Origin: Solenopsis invicta
Taxonomy: Eukaryota > Arthropoda > Insecta > Hymenoptera > Formicidae
DNA: 64,000 bases
Direction: 5' to 3'
Assembly (NCBI RefSeq): GCF_016802725.1
Contig: NC_052670.1
Span: 18,700,141 to 18,764,140 of the forward strand
The position numbers and the translations under genes were made by a program. Below, in pieces: positions 42,760 through 53,460 of this stretch. Numbering within the stretch: the stretch's first letter is position 1; every line of letters begins with the position of its first letter. Below the pieces are notes generated by a model. It was not told where the DNA came from and made no database searches. It worked only from the letters and a program-made list of their open reading frames with translations.

Positions 42760-43775
42760 TGTAATATACCGATTTTCTTTCGCGCGGATTAGCTTGTCGG
42801 AGCAGTGCGAGAGAAAAGGCTTGAACGGGAAGAGAGAAAAGAGTCGTGTTTATAAATGACGAGTCGGCGGTGTGTGAGATATAATCTACGTGTATTTATT
42901 AATTAAGCTTTTACGGAACCGAAAGAATACAGTGGTTCGGTGCGCGCGAACGGACAAGGTACATAAATTTAGAACGGCGTGTGGACGGACGGATCTTTGA
43001 AAACGCGGCTATTTACATGTTTATATACATACGATTCGCGAAGTGTCGCCAGGTGACGGAACGCGAGTGACAACTAGATGCAGGCGCGGCTTTTTCGAGT
43101 ATATCGGTTCGTGATGGGCGGAGCTCCGCGTCGCGATGTAGCGAATCGGCAGGGCGACCGCGGCCGCGTGCGTGCCGATGACGATGGCGGCTGGGATGCC
43201 GCGAAACGCGCCGAGTACCTCGACCGAAACCCCGTAACGGCAATTCCGTTTGCTTGCGTTCCGTGGAGGAGCAGAGGTAACCGCGGTTCGAGAGCCGGTC
43301 GGGAGTCCTCCCTTCGCCAAGGACCTTGACAAGAGTTGGACGCTCGGGCTCGCGAGGATGCGGAGGAGGGAGGAGCGGTGCGGAAAATGCGGAGTACCTC
43401 CGCCGTGGCCAAGCAATCTTCGACCACTTTTATTTCCAGGAGTGTCAGACGCAGCGGATCAACGGGTGATGCTGGCTGACGGGAAACAGGTGCCTCTATC
43501 AGAGCACGCGCCCCTATATATACCCGGCGACTCCGTTTGCCTCCGTCATTTTCAGCGCTTGACGGCGGGGTCGCCGGAGTGGGACGAACGCGCGCTCCTT
43601 CGAGTGCGCGTGCGCGCCGACCTGGCTCGACACGGTTTTACCGCGCGTAGCTTATGTTATCTTTTATAATTAGGTGCCCGAGGCACTCCCGGTTATAGCC
43701 CGGCGGCTCTTTCTCCGGCTGTCGGCGGCCGGGGACGATGCATATCCTTTTTCGGGGATGTGCATCGTTACATCA
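42760..43775 (-). repeat. Gypsy-2 3' LTR (1,016 bp)
   Basis: On the minus strand it begins TGATGTAACGATGC and ends GGTATATTACA. It is longer than its partner because it keeps about 290 bp at 43405-43695. That part includes a TATATATAG on the minus strand at about 43514-43523. A minus-strand AATAAA lies near 42893. Confidence 0.9.
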
Positions 43776-43791
43776 CCCCCCCCCCTCCTAA
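43776..43791 (-). promoter_or_regulatory. Gypsy-2 polypurine tract
   Basis: On the minus strand the sequence just before the 3' LTR is attaggagggggggggg, a purine run expected to prime plus-strand DNA synthesis. Confidence 0.8.
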
Positions 43792-44368
43792 TAAGTGACT
43801 GAATTTGAGGCACATCAGCATGTCTCTCGGGGAGGCAGCTCTCGAATCCGGCGGACGCTTGTGGTTGAAGCGGATGTGTCAGCGCTTCCCGCCTTGCCGG
43901 GTTTTCCACTCGCGTGCTGAGTGGACGGCGAAGTGTGACACTTCTATGATTAAGCCGGGCTCGACCTCGACCGGGATGGGTGGCGGTGGCAGTGGTCCCA
44001 TTACCTGCGCTGGTTCTGGAGTTGGGCGAGGTGGTGATGCCCATCGAGGCGGTTGGCGAGATTTCGGCCGTGCCATTGGCGGATTCAGCAACCAGGCCAT
44101 CTTCGTTCGGTTACGGCAGTCCGATGGTTGCCGTAGTTAGCCGTTTCGTTGTCCGACGACCGGGTGGCGGTTCACCTCTACGGCGGCAGTAGCTGGCGGC
44201 TGGTTGGCCGCAGCGAGTCCCATGCCGAGTCGATTGCCGGGTTTTCCGGGTCATAGCCCTCCGTCTCGCTAAGCAGGCGATTGATCTCGTCTATGATATC
44301 ACGCTCTGTGCGTTCCATGTCGCTTAGGCGGTCGATTTGCTAGTGGCGAGCTGCGGGTCTTTTCGAAT
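43792..44368 (-). other. Gypsy-2 3' non-coding region
   Basis: This GC-rich DNA lies between the end of pol and the polypurine tract. Short open frames exist but show no membrane segment, signal peptide or family resemblance. I see no evidence for an env gene. Confidence 0.6.
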
Positions 44369-47300
44369 CTAACGGCCGATCTCCCCTCTTATTCCTTTGT
44401 CCTCCTCGTCCCCGGTGTTTTGGTTTAGCGTGTTGTCATTTTCCGGCGGAGAGTCGGTGTCATCTTCGGAGTCGGTCTTGGTTTCGGTTTCCCCTCTCTG
44501 GTCCTCGGTGCGCGGTGCTGGCTTGAGGTACTGTATGTGTACGTGTCGAGTCCATCGCCCGCGTCGATCGCGTAAGTCAAAAATCACGGGCGAGATGATT
44601 TTGCGTACCTCGAGGGGGCCTTGAAATTTCGGAGCGAGTTTGGCGTTAAACGCGTCGGCTTTATTTGAGAGCGAGTGTTCTCGTTTCTACACCCATTCTG
44701 CGGTTGCCACGCGCGGCGTCGGAGATCGTAATGTTTTTGCTGACATTGGAATGCGCGCGCTAGGTGTATCCGCATGAGTTCGTATGCTTCCTCGAGGTAG
44801 CGGCGCATGGTGTCTGAGGGCAGGGCCGGTTGTGGCGGGGCTTCGTTGTTAAGCGCGGGGGTAATCAGTTCTCGCCTGAGATTGACAAAGTCGGGCGTAT
44901 ACCCGGTTGCTTCGTGCCGCGCCGTATTGTAAGCTAATTGTAACTCGGGTATTCGTTCGTCCGAGTTTCGGTGATCTCGGTCGACGTACTGGGCAATCAT
45001 TGTTTTGATCGTTCTGTTTGTTCGCTCGACTGGATTACAATGCGGCGCGTATGTCGGCGTGCACACATGGCGGACGCGGTAGGCGGCAAGCAGTTCGTTG
45101 AGCTGTTTCGATTTGAGTTGGGTCTCGTTGTCGGATATAATGCTCTCCGGGCATCCGTGGCGGAAGATGATCTGTTCTGCGATGGCGTGGGTGACGGCGG
45201 TTACTCGGCGGAGCGGACGCATTTCGACCCACTTCAAAAATCGGTCTTGCATATTCAACAGCCACGTGTGGCCTTGTTTGGAGCGAGAGAGGGGCCCCAC
45301 TAAGTCTAGCGTTACCTGCTGGCAGGGGCGGTCCACGTGTGTCGCGTGCAGGTTCCCGGCGGGCCGGCGCTGGTCCACCTTATGTCGAAGGCAGTTTTCG
45401 CATTTGCGTACGTATGTCGCGATCTCTCGGAACATGCCCGGCCAGTAGTAAGAACGCGCTATTCGCGCGATAGTTTTCGCCACGCCAAAGTGACCGGCGG
45501 TCGCGTTGTCGTGGTTTTGTTTCATGATGTCCGCTCGCTCGTGTCGCGGTACGCAGCGTTTCCATTGGTTACCGGCCGATATTTCCGCGAAGTCCAGGCT
45601 ATGCAAGACGTGTCGGTATAGTTTCCCTTCGCGGAAGGCGAAGTCGGGTGGCCGGGTCGTTTTGCACAGTATGCAACGCGCGCTGGTACCAACGGTCGGC
45701 GGGGGGGTTCTCCGCGGCGGCGGTGGTAGGTTGGCGTGACAGTGCGTCTGCGATGCGGTTTAAAGCCCCCTTCCGGTATTTGATCTCCATGTCGTGCTGT
45801 ATGCCCATCGACCGAGTCGTCCGGTCGGCGCGTCGAGTTTCTGTAGCCACCGTAGAGATTGGTGGTCGGTGACGACCGTGAAAGGATATCCTTCGAGGTA
45901 TTCCCGCATCCGCTGTATCCCCCAGATCACGGCTAAGCACTCTAGCTCGGTGGTGCTATAATTTCTTTCGGCCGGATTTAACGTACGGCTTGCGTATGCG
46001 ATGATTCGTTCTCCCTCGGGGAAGAACTGCGTCAATACGGCCCCGAATCCGGTGTTACTTGCGTCGATTTAGAGGAAAAAACGTCGCGAGAAATCTGGGC
46101 AGGTCAGGACGGGAGCGGAAGTGAGTGTGCCCTTTAACTTCTGAAATGCGGACTCCTCGTCGGCGTTCCACTTCCAGCGGGCTTTTTTGTTAGTGCGATC
46201 AGCGGGACGGCTACGGTAGCAAAATCGCGGATGAATCGTCGGTACCATGAAGCGATGCCCAGGAATTGTCGTATTTGCTTAACGGTGGTAAGCGCCTGCC
46301 AGTCCGTAATGGCTTTAATCTTTCTGGGTCGGTTTGGATGCTATTTTGGCCGACGACATGCCCGAGATACTTTAATCGCCCTACGCAGAACCGGCATTTA
46401 TCGGGTTTAGGCGTAGTTTTGCCTCGCAGAGTCGCCGGAAAACTTCGCGCAACGTGCGGAGATGCTCGTCGAACGTGGTGCTGATAACGATGATATCATC
46501 TAGGTATACAAACACCCGTGGTTCGAGATCGGGGCCCAGGACGGTGTCCAGCAGGCGCTGGAACGTGGCTGGTGCCGAGTGGAGGCCGAACGGCATCACG
46601 GTAAATTGGTACAGTCCCTTCCCTGGTACGGTGAACGCGGTTACCGGTCGGCTTTCGGCGGTGAGCGGGACTTGCCAGTAACCGTGGCGTAAATCGAGGG
46701 TTGACAGGAATGCAGCGCCGCGTAGTTTGTCGAGCGTGGCTGGAATCTGGGGGAGGGGGTAGGCGTCGAGTTCGGTGGCGTCGTTGACGCGGCGATGCAG
46801 AATCGATACTTTCCGTCCTTCTTACGGACGATTACGACCGTGGAGCTCCACGGGCTCCGCGACTTCTCGATCACCCCCTCTTTGAGCATTGCGTCAACTT
46901 CGGCGTTTATGACTGCCTGCATGGCTGGATTACGTGGCAGGTAACGCTGTTTTATCGGAGCGCGTTCTGGCTTTAGCCGGATTGCGTGCTGGGTTATCGG
47001 TGTCGGTCCCGAGACTTCAATGAACAATGGCAGTTCGTGGGACAGGAAGTCTTTTAGCGTGCATGCCTCCGGTGTGGTCAGTGGTGACGCTTCTTGCGCG
47101 ACGGTGGTGCTTGGTCCGCGGCGGCGCGCCTGAGCTGGTGGCGGAGGAAGAGATGCTCCGATTTTTGCCCATGCGTCGATACCGAGGAGTAGAGCTGTGC
47201 TCATGTTCGGCATTATGCGGAAAGGGTGGCAGATCTGGCGGGGCCCGATACGGATCGCAAGATGGATGTGGCCGGGCAGGTTTACCGGCTGCCCGTCGGC

Positions 47301-47570
47301 GAGCTGAACGGAGTTCGGTTTGTGCTGTATGCGGAAGCCGAGTTCGGCGGCGAGTCGCGCGGTTACCTGGTTTACGAACGATACTTCTGATCCGGAGTCG
47401 ACCAGCGCCAGGACGGTTCGGTTGCGGATTCGGACGGTAAGATGCGGCCAGGGCAGAAATTCTACTCGGAGGACCGGAGAGCGACCGGAGTTTCGCCGGT
47501 CCTGGTCTCGTTTCCCAGGGGCGGATGGCAATCGCGCGTCATTATGCCGTCTTTGCCACATTGTGAGCAA
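44369..47570 (-). pseudogene. Gypsy-2 pol: protease, reverse transcriptase, RNase H, integrase, broken
   Basis: The protease shows ALVDSGSEVSFVNQ and ALLLGIDAWAKIG. Reverse transcriptase begins YLPRNPAMQAVINAEVD and VRKKDGKYRFCI, and after a frameshift near 46800 shows MPFGLHSAPATFQRLLD and YLDD at 46495-46506. RNase H (45760-46035) has RIIAYASRTLNPAERNYSTT and VVTDHQSLRWL. The integrase (44584-45606) keeps the zinc site (HDNATAGHFG, then CENC) and the catalytic triad in TLDLVGPL, IISDNETQL and NPVERTNR. A C-terminal tail (VIFDLRDRRGRWTRHVHI) reaches 44369. Frameshifts occur near 46800, 46370, 46050, 45790 and 44700. The catalytic residues are mostly conserved, so this element is younger than Gypsy-1. 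Confidence 0.92.
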
Positions 47571-48516
47571 AATTTTCGCGGTGGGCGACGGCAGTCAAAA
47601 CGGGTGTGACCTCTTTGTTTGCAGCGCCAGCAGCATTCGGCACGGTTGTATGTAGTGGCGGCGGCGGTGGTTTCGCGGTTCTTCGTCTGGGCGGCGCGTA
47701 ACGCGCGGCAGCGTTCTTGTACGCGTTCGAGCTCGGCGGTGCATTGGAGTAGGTCGGCCGGACTTCGAATAGCGTCGGATGTGCAGCTGGTATTCCGGTT
47801 TCATGTTGTCATAGAGTTGATCGATTCGGTCATCGATCGAAAAACCTCCGGCGCGTCGCATCAAGACGAGGCTTGCGGTAGCGTAGCGGTGGTATGGTTC
47901 GTCGGGTTTCTGCACGCGGTCGCGCAATTCGCGGACGGTGGCTGCGGTAGGTATGTTGCCTTAAAGTCATCTAGAAAGTCGGAACAATCGGCCCAATTTT
48001 CACGCGAATTTCGCAGCCAGAGTAGCGCGTCTCCTTTCAGGAGTTCAGGTAGTCCTAGCAGTAGCTGGTGGTCGGAAAACCCGTACCCGGTTCGTAGCTC
48101 CTCGACTCGTTCCAAAAATCCCCACGGGTCTTTACCGTCGAACTGTATTCCCCATTTTTTCATCTGACTCATGGTTTTGGCAGGGGACAGATGATCGTCG
48201 CCAAGGATGGCCGGAGGGGCGTGATTGAGTGTTAATCGCGGTGGACGATGGAGAGGCGCGGGTGCGGCATGCGTTAGTGACGGCCCTGGCTTAGTTGGGG
48301 GGCTGTGGGGGCCGCAGCGTTTGCGGATGCGCGGTACTCGTCGGAGTTTTCGTCGACGTAGCGACTCATCCTTTGTCGGAGGGCGTCGAGGGTACCCTCG
48401 GTATCGAGGCTGACTGACTCCATCTCGATTACTAGCTCTTCCTTGGAGATATCATATATCCAGCTTTTCGTACCGAACTTTCCTCCCTTCCGGTCTTGTC
48501 TCTGTTCGGATGCCAT
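47520..48516 (-). pseudogene. Gypsy-2 gag, broken; starts in the primer-binding site
   Basis: The first frame starts MASEQRQDRKGGKF at 48516, the base directly after the 5' LTR. The first codons are therefore the primer-binding site itself. A SAP-like segment follows (SWIYDISKEELVIEM, GTLDALRQRMSRYVD). After frameshifts comes the capsid region (KKWGIQFDGKDPWGFLERV, DHQLLLGLPELLKGDAL). The nucleocapsid has two knuckles near 47560-47640: CWRCKQRGHTRFDC is complete, and CSQCGKDGIMTRDC has Ile where His is expected. Stops lie near 48274 and 47861. Confidence 0.85.
48498..48515 (-). promoter_or_regulatory. Gypsy-2 primer-binding site
   Basis: On the minus strand TGGCATCCGAACAGAGAC begins one base after the LTR. 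It agrees at 15 of 18 positions with the tRNA-Lys primer site used by many retroelements. It overlaps the gag start codon, whose A is the single base between the LTR and this site. Confidence 0.8.
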
Positions 48517-49242
48517 TGTAATGTACCAATTTTCTTTCGCGCGGATTAGCTCGTCGGAGCGGTGCGAGAGAAAAGGCTCGAACGGGAAGAGAGGAAAGAG
48601 TCGTGTTTATAAATGACGAGTCGGCGGTATGTGAAATATAATCTACGTGTGTTTATTAATTAAGCTTTTACGGAACCGAAAGAATACAGTGGTTCAGTGC
48701 GCGCGGACAGACAAGGTACATGAATTTAGAACGGCGCGTGGACGGACGGATCTTTGAAAACGCGGCTATTTACATGTTTATATACATACGGTTCGCGAAG
48801 TGTCGCCAGGTGACGGAACGCGAGTGACGACTAGATGCGGGCGCGGCTTTTCCGGGTATATCGGTACGTGATGGGCGGAGCTCCGCGTCGCGATGTGGCG
48901 ATGCGTGAATCGGTAGGGCGACCGCGGCCGCGTGCGTGCCGATGACGATGGCGGCTGGGATGCCGCGAAACGCGCCGAGTACCTCGGCCGAAACCCCGTA
49001 ACGGCGATTCCGTTTACTTGCGTTCCGTAGAGGAGCGGAGGTAACCGCGGTTCGAGAGCCGGTCGGGAGTCCTCCCCTCGCCAAGGACCTTCACGAGAGT
49101 TGGACGCTCGGGCTCGCAAGGATGCGGAGAAGGGAGGAGCGGTGCGAAAATTGCGGAGTACCTCCGCCGGCGGGTCTTTCTCCAGCTGTCGGCGGCCGGG
49201 GACGATGCATATCCTTTTTCGGGGATGTGCATCGTTACATCA
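48517..49242 (-). repeat. Gypsy-2 5' LTR (726 bp, internally deleted)
   Basis: It has the same ends as the 3' LTR but lacks about 290 bp between the words gtacctccgccg and tctttctcc, close to its U3 end. The junction carries a short ccgg-like homology. A TATATATAG present in the other LTR is lost. Another TATA-like word (tatataaac, minus strand near 48785) remains in both. Confidence 0.88.
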
Positions 49243-51105
49243 CTAAGCCGATTGTTGCTGATAACTGTAAATTGATAAATTGATTGCAACAGTAGTGTGC
49301 AGGAGAGTTACACATGTCAACTGTTATGTTAGACTGATTTAAATATGGAATTATTTAATAAAAATATGATTATGGTTATGATTACAAATGTATTAAGGCA
49401 GTTCCCGCCAAAATATGTCCTCATAATAGTCCATACTTACAATTCCCGCCAAAATATATGTCCCTTCATTAACCCATTGTTACTAATAAATACATTATCA
49501 TACCCTTGATATAGACTATACAGGTTCAATCGCTTGTAGTTTTGAGACAAACAGTTCAAAGATAATTTTTAAACATAACTGTATGTTCAATTTAAAATTA
49601 ACATTGTTAAAAGGTTAGAAAATAAAATTAGACACTTTTTAGCATTTTACAAACAAATTACGTTCATAATTTTCATTTGTTGTAAATTGATAACTTGGTT
49701 GCAAGAATAGCATGCAGGGGAATTGCACCTGTCAACTGTTATGTTAAACTGATTTAAATATGGAATTATTTAATAAAAATATGATTATGGTTATGATTAC
49801 AAATGTATTAAGGCAGTTCCCGCCAAAATATGTCCTTATAATAGCCCATACTTACAATTCCCGCCAAAATATATGTCCCTTCATTAACCCATTGTTACTA
49901 ATAAATACTTTATCATACCCTTGATATAGACTATACAAGTTCAATCCCTTGTAGTTTTGAGACAAACGATTCAAAGATAATTTTTAAACATAACTATATG
50001 TTCAATTTAAAATTAACATTGTTAAAAGGTTTGAAAATAAAATTAGACACTTTTTAGCATTTTACAAACAAATTACGTTCATAACTTTCATTTGTTGTAA
50101 ATTGATAACTTGGTTGCAAGAATAGCATGCAGGGGAATTGCACCTGTCAACTGTTATGTTAAACTGAGTTAAATATGGAATTATTTAATAAAAATATGAT
50201 TATGGTTATGATTACAAATGTATTAAGGCAGTTCCCGCCAAAATATGTCCTTATAATAGCCCATACTTACAATTCCCGCCAAAATATATGTCCCTTCATT
50301 AACCCATTGTTACTAATAAATACTTTATCATACCCTTGATATAGACTATACAAGTTCAATCGCTTGTAATTTTGAGACAAACGGTTCAAAGATAATTTTT
50401 AAACATAACTATATGTTCAATTTAAAATTAACATTGTTAAAAGGTTTGAAAATAAAATTAGACACCTTTTACCATTTTACAAACAAATTACGTTCATAAC
50501 TTTCATTTGTTGTAAATTGATAACTTGGTTGCAAGAATAGCATGCAGGGGAATTGCACCTGTCAACTGTTATGTTAAACTGAGTTAAATATAGAATTATT
50601 TAATATAAATATGACTAAAGTTATGATTACGAATGTATTAAGATAGTTCCCGCCAAAATATGTCCTTATAATAGCCCATATGTACAATTCCTGTCAAAAT
50701 GTGTCTATAATAGCTCATACGTACAATTCCCGCCAAAATATATGTCCCTATATTAATCCATTGTTACTATTGAATACATATTTATCGCCTTAAAATAGAT
50801 TACATACGTTCTATCGTTTGCTGTTTTGAGAAAAATGGTACCAAAATAATTGCTAAACATATTGTAAGTATATTTTCAAAACGTAAATATCTGCAATAGT
50901 GATGCAATTAAACAACGGTTAGAAAGTACTGAAGACCTTAACGCATTTATAATTATTACCATACTCATATTTATATTAAATAATTTCATATTTAAGTTAG
51001 TCTAAGATAACAGCTGACAGGTGTGACTCCCCTGCATGCTATTCTTGCATCCGAGTTATCAATTTACAATAAATGAAAGTTATGTACGTAATTTGTTTCT
51101 AAAAT
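49243..51105. repeat. 415-bp satellite family, block 3 (tandem array)
   Basis: The word aaggcagttcccgcc starts at 49395, 49810 and 50225, and its variant aagatagttcccgcc at 50640. The spacing is exactly 415 bp three times. Each unit carries two boxes of the form TTCCCGCCAAAATAT about 45 bp apart. From about 50930 the monomer turns to the inverse orientation (gaccttaacgcatttat). The BEL/Pao element cuts it at 51111. No protein is encoded. Confidence 0.9.
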
Positions 51106-51435
51106 GCTAGTGTTCGCAAACTGCGTTTTGTTCGCTCAAGGAACGCTTCGGCGGAACGAGCTGCTAATTCCGTGACGCGAGAACGCGGGATGGTAGTGTG
51201 ACAGAGAGGCACAGCCTCGCAGCGTGGTTGAGAAAAAAACAAGCACCAACACAAGCTCAAGAAGGATAGCGAGCGAGAGTGGATGCGAGTGGAATGAAAA
51301 AGCGCAAAAATGCAGAAGCGAGTCGAGACGGAGTAGGTTAAACAGAGATAAAGAGAGAAGAAATGAGGCAATCGAGTTAAGTGATTGTTGATCAAGCAAC
51401 AACTTTAATTATTGCACAGTCACACGAGGTTTATA

Positions 51436-52732
51436 CTACATGGGCTGAAAAGTCCCGGAATTTTTCAGTACGTGGCGCCACTAAAAAATGAACATGATTT
51501 ATTTCGAGAGGTTCATCTGTCACTAGTTTATGTGTGAAATTTCATGACATTTTGTTTATTCGTTTACGAGCTGCAGTCGTTTAAGTGTCGCTATCTTCGC
51601 CTTCGTTAAAAAAAAGGAAAAACAAGAATAGAGCATAATGATCAAACATTGTTTTTTTGATGAGAAAAACTCCTGATCAATGAAATGGTTTAAGAAACAT
51701 TATCCCACATCTGCTCCTTCGAGAACAACAATTTATCGATGGTTTAGTGAATTTAAAATGAATCGTACAAGCACCAAAGACACACCTCGCTCTGAAAGAC
51801 CAAAAGAGGCTATGAATCCGGAAATCGTAAAGCAAGTGCATCGAATCATTTAGAGTGATCGTAAAGTAAAGTTGCGCGAGTTAGCTGAGGCCGTTAGCAT
51901 CTCAAAAGACCAGGTGGGATACATTTTGCACGATGTTTTGGGTATAAAAAAGCTATCTGCACGATGGGTGCCGCGTTTGACCGTCGACCAAAAACAGTAG
52001 CGCGTTAATGATTCAACGGCCGGTTTGGCGTTGTTGCAGCGTAATCGAGCGGACTTTTTTCGACGTTTTGTGACGATGGATAAAACGTGGATCCATTACC
52101 ATACGCCTAAGTCTAATAGGCAGTCTGCAGAGTGGCTGAAAAGCCACGAAACCCGACCAAAGCGGCCAAAAGACCAACGTTCGGCCGGGAAGGTTTTGGC
52201 CTCCGTTTTTTGAGATGCGCACGGCATAATCTTCATCAGTTACGTGCAGAAGGGAAGAACAGTTACGGGAGATTATTATGCAGCGTTATTGGACAAACTG
52301 AACGATGAAATAAAGAAAAAACGGCTCCATATGGCAAAGAAAAAAATTCTGTACCATCACGATAACGCACCGTCACACATGTCCTTGAAAGCGATGGTCA
52401 AATTGGACCAATTACCATTCGAATTGGTTACTCACCCGCCGTATTCTCCTGACTTGGCCTACAGCGACTATTATCTGTTCTCAAACTTTAAGCAGTGGCT
52501 CCAGGAAAAGAGATTCACATCAAATGAGGAAATCATCGCGAAAACCGAGGCGTATTTCGAAGACTTGGACGTTTCGTACTACAGAAAAGGCATTAAAATG
52601 TTGGAAAATCGCTATACGAAGTGTATCGCACTCGAAGGCAACTATGATAAGGAATAAATATGTCCAAAATATAACTTTATCCAAAAAACGCTTGTTTTCA
52701 TTAAAAATCCCGGGACTTTTCAGCCTATGTAG
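51436..52732 (+). mobile_element. mariner element, copy 4 (mellifera-type)
   Basis: The element is 1,297 bp with TA on each side (51434-51435 and 52733-52734). The inverted ends CTACATGGGCTGAAAA and CTACATAGGCTGAAAA (complement of the right end) match for about 29 bp with two mismatches. The transposase differs clearly from copies 1 to 3. The insertion is inside the BEL/Pao LTR. Confidence 0.96.
51637..52657 (+). pseudogene. mariner transposase copy 4, broken
   Basis: The frame starts MIKHCFFDEKNS near 51637. An N-terminal DNA-binding region (APSRTTIYRWFSEFKMN, LRELAEAVSISKDQVGYIL) is followed by the catalytic blocks VTMDKTWIHY, YHHDNAPSH and YSDYYLF. The last two Asp residues are 34 apart. 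TMDKTW has Lys where Glu is normal. The phrase SNRQSAEW is typical of the mellifera subfamily. In-frame stops are near 51674, 51851, 51998 and 52211. Confidence 0.9.
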
Positions 52733-53460
52733 TATTTTCAATAAAGTCAGTTATTGATCGTCCGATACAATGCTAAACAATAAAAGTTTCTCTACAAGAA
52801 ATGCCGAGGCGCCACGCACTCACTCACTACGCGGTGCTACATTACAATTCGCGAGTGTCAAACTGATTGCTTAAATGTTCTACAACTTAACCATCGATAA
52901 ATTGGTTTAGTGCGATAATTGATTGTAATCACGTCAATCGAATGCACGAACGCCCGTTAGATCGCACAAGGACCGATCTCGCGTAATCACTAAAATTCGG
53001 CTAAGTCCTTCTCTCAAACTATCACGTTATCGAGTCGTCTCAACCGCTTGCTTGCTAATTCGCTTCTAGCTGGCAGAAATGCTTATCCACGTCCGAATTT
53101 GCCTATTCGATGGTGGGGCAACCGTGCTTGACGAAGTCGGGTGGGAACACTTCCTAGTTTTTCGGCATGTGAGCGCAGAATTTGAGTAAACACGTAAATA
53201 CAAACTGTTGTTGAAACCAAGTCTTAAACTGTGATACAATTTCACAAACGAGAGTTGTGGCCAAACATGAAATTTACAGAATGCGAGAAACAAAAAGGAA
53301 GGTTGTTCGCGTAATGTCAAACTAAATAATAAGATATGTTTAAATCGATTGACGGACTGAAGTCGAAAATTGTCTGACGCGAATGATACGGAAACATTAC
53401 TTACGATTAAGTTGAAGCGCGTAATTCAAAACTTTACAATACATTTCACAATCTTTAACA

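Larger units (their letters stand above)
42760..49242 (-). mobile_element. Gypsy-2: Gypsy (Ty3) LTR retrotransposon
   Basis: The element is 6,483 bp and is read on the minus strand. The 5' LTR is at 48517-49242 and the 3' LTR at 42760-43775. It has a tRNA-Lys-like primer site, gag with two zinc knuckles, protease, reverse transcriptase, RNase H and integrase, and a polypurine tract. The gene order places it in Gypsy. No envelope-like gene is seen between the integrase and the polypurine tract. I see no clear target duplication (left tatac, right ctaag). It lies inside the satellite block. Confidence 0.93.
51111..53460 (-). repeat. BEL/Pao 3' LTR, interrupted by mariner copy 4
   Basis: Without the mariner and one TA it is 1,051 bp, and it matches 57612-58670 closely. 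The ends are TGTTAAAGATTGTG and GCGAACA on the minus strand. The matching LTR at 57935-57940 is the empty site (ggtttatattttcaat). Confidence 0.95.

Noticed and set aside
43670..44192. Possible envelope gene of Gypsy-2
   Set aside because: Short overlapping frames on both strands reflect GC content. There is no signal peptide, membrane segment or cleavage motif.
42755..49247. Target duplication of Gypsy-2
   Set aside because: Left tatac and right ctaag do not match. I do not claim one.
49395..50640. Regularly spaced repeats as a possible CRISPR array
   Set aside because: The 415-bp units are identical throughout with no unique spacers, and the DNA is eukaryotic.
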